Shown in pieces: positions 5,760-8,052 of a stretch of 8,052 nt of DNA (position 1 is the first letter of the stretch; the number at the start of each line of letters is the position of its first letter). The DNA comes from Tangfeifania sp. Its GTDB lineage: Bacteria; Bacteroidota; Bacteroidia; Bacteroidales; Prolixibacteraceae. The DNA lies in NCBI GenBank assembly GCA_018400515.1, contig JAGYMR010000121.1:1-8052 (forward strand), written 5' to 3'. Under the pieces are notes generated by a model. The model did no database searches and was not told the DNA's origin. It saw nothing but the letters and a program-made list of their open reading frames with translations. The translations under genes and the position numbers were made by a program.

Positions 5760-7550
5760 ATGGCAAAAAAAATAAATATTTCAATCAATGGCTTTCCTGT
5801 AAACATTCAGCCAGGGAAAACAATCCTTGAAGCAGCGGAAGAAAACGGCGTAAGAATTCCAACGCTCTGTCACCACAAAGACCTTTGTGTGGCCGGAAAC
5901 TGCCGGGTTTGCGTGGTGGAGGTTACCGGGCAGAAAAGGCTGTCGGCGGCCTGTGCCACTCCCTGCGAGGACGGCATGGAAATCCTGACCAATAGTCTGA
6001 AAGTAAGAAACTCACGAAAACACATCATTGAACTGCTCCTGGCAGAACACAATGCCGACTGCACCAAATGTTACCGGAATGGGAACTGCGAACTGCAGGA
6101 ACTCGCCTCCGAGTACAAAATCATGACCCAGGATTTTATCGAGCTGGCCCCCCTGAAAAGCTACTCCATCGACATGTTCTCCCCGTCAATCATGAAAGAC
6201 GACAGCAAATGCATCCGCTGCCAGCGCTGCGTGCGCACCTGCGCCGAGTTACAGGGGGTGAATGCACTGACGGTGGCCTATAAGGGGGATGAGATGAAGA
6301 TATCCACCTTCTTTGAAAAGGCAATGAACGATGTGGTTTGCACCAATTGCGGCCAATGTGTCAACCATTGCCCCACAGGGGCCCTGGTCGAGAAAAACTA
6401 CATTGAGGAGGTGTGGACCGCCATCGCCGATCCCGATAAACACGTGGTGGTTCAAACGGCTCCTGCCGTGCGGGTCGGACTGGGCGAGGAACTGGGCCTC
6501 AAACCCGGTGAAAGGGTCACCGGAAAAATGGTCGCCGCCCTGAAACGATTGGGTTTCGATTCGGTGCTGGATACCGACTTTACCGCCGACCTTACCATTG
6601 TAGAGGAGGGAAACGAACTGCTTACCAGACTCAAAAAAGCACTCGTGGATAAAGATGAAAATGTAAAACTCCCGATGGCTACTTCCTGTTCCCCCGGATG
6701 GATCAAATACATTGAACACCTTTATCCCGAATACCTCGATAATCTGTCGACCTGCAAATCGCCCCAGCAAATGTTCGGGGCCCTGGCAAAAACCTATTAT
6801 GCCAAAGCACGCAACCTGGAACCGGAAAACATCGTTTCCGTATCCATCATGCCCTGCACGGCCAAAAAGTATGAGGCCAACCGCCCGGAAATGCATGACA
6901 GCGGTTACCGTGATGTCGACTATGTGCTGACGACCCGCGAGCTGGCCATCCTTATCAAACAGGCCGGACTGGATTTCGAAAAACTGGCTCCTGCCAAATA
7001 CGACCGCCTGATGGGAGAATCCACCGGGGCCGCAGTCATTTTCGGGGCAACCGGCGGGGTCATGGAGGCAGCTTTGCGAACCGCTTACGAGCTGGTTACC
7101 GGCCGTGACGTGCCCTTCGAAAACCTCAACATCAAACCTGTCAGGGGACTGGAGGGTGTCCGGAAAGCCACCATCAAAATCGAAAATCCCCTTAAAGAGT
7201 GGGCTTTCCTCGACGGGGTCGAACTAAAATGCGCTGTTGCACACGGACTGGTAAATGCCAAAAAAGTGATGGATGCCGTGAAAGCAGGGAAAGCGGATTT
7301 CCACTTCATTGAGATCATGGCCTGCCCCGGCGGCTGCCTGGGAGGCGGAGGACAACCCATACCAACCAATGAGGAGATCCGGAAAAAACGAACCGAGGCA
7401 ATCTATGCGGAAGATGAGGGACTCCCCATCCGGAAATCACATGAAAACCCGGAAATTAAAAAGCTGTATAAAGATTTCCTCATCGAACCCCTCGGGGAGA
7501 AATCGCATCACCTGTTGCATACAAAATATACCAAACGACCCCATTATTAA
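5760..7550 (+). CDS. hydA: [FeFe]-hydrogenase catalytic subunit HydA (H-cluster)
   Basis: This 596-residue subunit interconverts H+ and H2. Domains in order: a plant-type [2Fe-2S] with Cys37, Cys48, Cys51 and Cys65; a His-Cys [4Fe-4S] with His97, Cys101, Cys104 and Cys110; a two-cluster ferredoxin with CIRCQRC...C (151, 154, 157, 161) and CTNCGQC...C (194, 197, 200, 204); the H-cluster domain from about 225; and a fused small-subunit tail from about 535. H-cluster motifs are P1 TSCSPGW (308-314), P2 MPCTAKKYE (364-372) and P3 ExMACPGGC (518-526, Cys522 and Cys526). Proton-path residues of clostridial CpI appear kept: Cys310, Ser330 and the EExxEL pair Glu283/Glu286. The residue before Pro in P1 is Ser311, where the TSCCPxW consensus has the cluster-ligand Cys. 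No additional C-terminal [2Fe-2S] domain is present, unlike the roughly 645-residue T. maritima HydA. Last gene of hydCBA; there is no Shine-Dalgarno before its ATG. Maturases must lie elsewhere. Confidence 0.95.
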   Translation: MAKKINISINGFPVNIQPGKTILEAAEENGVRIPTLCHHKDLCVAGNCRVCVVEVTGQKRLSAACATPCEDGMEILTNSLKVRNSRKHIIELLLAEHNADCTKCYRNGNCELQELASEYKIMTQDFIELAPLKSYSIDMFSPSIMKDDSKCIRCQRCVRTCAELQGVNALTVAYKGDEMKISTFFEKAMNDVVCTNCGQCVNHCPTGALVEKNYIEEVWTAIADPDKHVVVQTAPAVRVGLGEELGLKPGERVTGKMVAALKRLGFDSVLDTDFTADLTIVEEGNELLTRLKKALVDKDENVKLPMATSCSPGWIKYIEHLYPEYLDNLSTCKSPQQMFGALAKTYYAKARNLEPENIVSVSIMPCTAKKYEANRPEMHDSGYRDVDYVLTTRELAILIKQAGLDFEKLAPAKYDRLMGESTGAAVIFGATGGVMEAALRTAYELVTGRDVPFENLNIKPVRGLEGVRKATIKIENPLKEWAFLDGVELKCAVAHGLVNAKKVMDAVKAGKADFHFIEIMACPGGCLGGGGQPIPTNEEIRKKRTEAIYAEDEGLPIRKSHENPEIKKLYKDFLIEPLGEKSHHLLHTKYTKRPHY

Positions 7551-7623
7551 CAACAGGGAGTTTTTCCCGAAAAGGAATATTTTTCCCAAAATGAAACAGA
7601 ACCAACCGGACAAAAAAATCTTA

Positions 7624-7652
7624 AAATGCTTTTAATCAACACATAAGCATTT
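7624..7652. other. 8-bp inverted repeat in the hydA 3' region
   Basis: AAATGCTT (7624-7631) and AAGCATTT (7645-7652) are perfect complements around a 13-nt loop, 73 bp after the hydA stop. There is no downstream T-tract, so it is not a terminator. It could serve as a 3'-end stabiliser if the hydCBA transcript is processed here. In A/T-rich DNA such a repeat could be fortuitous. Confidence 0.3.
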
Positions 7653-7668
7653 CCGGACCAATTCTTGA

Positions 7669-7700
7669 TTGTTGATATAATACGTCAACAAAAAATTTTG
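7669..7700 (+). promoter_or_regulatory. Candidate promoter overlapped by an inverted repeat
   Basis: AAATTTTG at 7693-7700 matches the -7 consensus TAnnTTTG except at the first base. A TTG at 7672-7674, 18 nt upstream, could be the -33 element. The -33 region and part of the spacer are covered by an inverted repeat, TTGTTGA (7669-7675) and TCAACAA (7685-7691), with 9 nt between the arms. The arms contain TGTTGA, also seen in the first repeat ahead of hydC. A repressor binding here could control transcription into the terminator at 7757. No single element is statistically strong. Confidence 0.28.
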
Positions 7701-7706
7701 GGAAGA

Positions 7707-7791
7707 TAAGATGCATAATTGCATTTGAACTATCTGGTTAAAAAGGGCACTAGTACAGTGGGATTCGATTTTTCGGGTCCCACTTTTTTTT
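7707..7791 (+). ncRNA. Putative small RNA between hydA and the intrinsic terminator
   Basis: If the promoter at 7669-7700 is real, a transcript of about 85 nt would run from near 7707 to the terminator. It would start in a region of nested pairing: AGATA (7704-7708) with TATCT (7731-7735), enclosing ATGCA (7711-7715) and TGCAT (7720-7724) around a TAAT loop. It would end in the strong 12-bp terminator hairpin. I do not recognise the family. The alternative is that this stretch is simply the 3' UTR of hydCBA, although the terminator is then 206 bp past the hydA stop. The 5' end is a guess. Confidence 0.22.
7757..7791 (+). terminator. Rho-independent terminator
   Basis: AGTGGGA (7757-7763) pairs with TCCCACT (7778-7784). 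The stem continues inward through two T-G wobbles and CGA (7766-7768) with TCG (7773-7775), making 12 pairs with a TTTT loop. Eight T residues follow at 7784-7791. It works only on the plus strand, as no T-tract is present on the other side. It would end the hydCBA transcript or a separate small RNA. Confidence 0.88.
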
Positions 7792-8052
7792 GTCAAATAA
7801 AAAAATAAAGGGCATTATTGATTTTGAGCGGCGAAATATTTCTTCCACCGGACCTGTCTTATCCGACCGGTTGAATCCTGCATCGTTTCCAAAAAATGGG
7901 GAAAAATGTTTATATTCGGATCACATTTTACTTATTAAAAACGATGCCTCGTAGCCCTGTGCATTAAAGAATTATCAAAAAAAATATTTTTTTTAATGAA
8001 ACGAGCATGTAAAATAGTTACGCCCAAGAGATGATTAAAAAACATGCGAGTT

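Larger units (their letters stand above)
7551..8052. other. 502-bp region without a convincing gene, downstream of hydA
   Basis: No frame here carries a recognisable protein. The A/T-rich stretch contains a hairpin, a palindromic candidate promoter, an intrinsic terminator and further inverted repeats, listed separately where they merit it. A long inverted pair, GCATCGTTT (7880-7888) and AAACGATGC (7939-7947), is separated by 50 nt. An AT palindrome, A8-TA-T8, lies at 7977-7994. The last bases (ATG at 8031, MIKKHAS) could be the start of a gene running off the window, but seven codons are too few to judge. Confidence 0.6.

Noticed and set aside
6249..6896. 215-codon open frame on the minus strand inside hydA
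   Set aside because: It is antisense to conserved Fe-S and H-cluster coding sequence and its translation shows no domain. It is a shadow of codon bias.
147..7575. Shared 12-mer TTCCCGAAAAGG at 147-158 and 7564-7575
   Set aside because: One or two matching 12-mer pairs are expected by chance in a window of this size, and the flanks do not match.
7880..7947. 9-bp inverted repeat GCATCGTTT/AAACGATGC as mobile-element ends
   Set aside because: Only 50 bp lie between the arms, with no transposase and no visible target duplication. It is more likely a chance pairing or a loose RNA stem.
7977..7994. A8-TA-T8 palindrome as a terminator
   Set aside because: The stem has no G/C pairs, so it would not be a stable terminator hairpin. 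It is more likely simple A/T-rich sequence.
7996..8052. Short frames at the right edge (MKRACKIVTPKR ending in a stop; MIKKHAS running off the end)
   Set aside because: The first has only 12 codons. The second has seven codons before the window ends, too few to support a gene.

Overview
The window looks like chromosomal DNA from an anaerobic, fermentative member of the Bacteroidota (Bacteroidales or Marinilabiliales-like). This is inferred from three things. Most genes have A-rich upstream regions with no Shine-Dalgarno sequence. Two exact copies of the Bacteroidota -7 promoter box TAnnTTTG sit in a divergent promoter region. The gene content is a PafA-type secreted phosphatase relative, a small GroES-family protein and an NAD-linked [FeFe]-hydrogenase. 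I cannot name the species.

Layout. Positions 1-291 are an A/T-rich leader. A PLP-dependent fold-type I aminotransferase follows (292-1581, +), then a GroES-family protein on the opposite strand (1586-1969, -); their stop codons are 4 bp apart. A 112-bp divergent promoter region with a C9 tract separates the GroES-like gene from a secreted alkaline-phosphatase-superfamily protein (2082-3722, +). Most of that protein's catalytic residues appear to be replaced, so it is probably a pseudoenzyme. A 341-bp gap (3723-4063) holds operator-like repeats. The three-gene hydrogenase operon hydC-hydB-hydA (4064-7550, +) follows. The last 500 bp have no convincing gene but hold a strong intrinsic terminator and a possible promoter plus small RNA.

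How the genes work together. HydC (NuoE-like, [2Fe-2S]), HydB (NuoF-like, FMN, NADH site and [4Fe-4S]) and HydA (H-cluster subunit with four accessory Fe-S clusters) should form a cytoplasmic complex linking NADH/NAD+ to H2/H+. HydB and HydA both lack the extra terminal Fe-S domains of the classical electron-bifurcating HydABC, so this may be a simpler, possibly ferredoxin-independent enzyme. No hydEFG maturation genes are in the window. The aminotransferase, GroES-like and PafA-like genes have no evident functional link to the hydrogenase.

The points most worth a second look are the degenerate PafA-like active site, the reduced cofactor set of the hydrogenase with an unusual P1 motif (TSCSPGW), the twin TATCTTTG promoters around a poly-C tract, the 16-bp-period repeat ahead of hydC and the putative RNA after hydA. 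All family comparisons are from memory; nothing was searched or aligned by computer.
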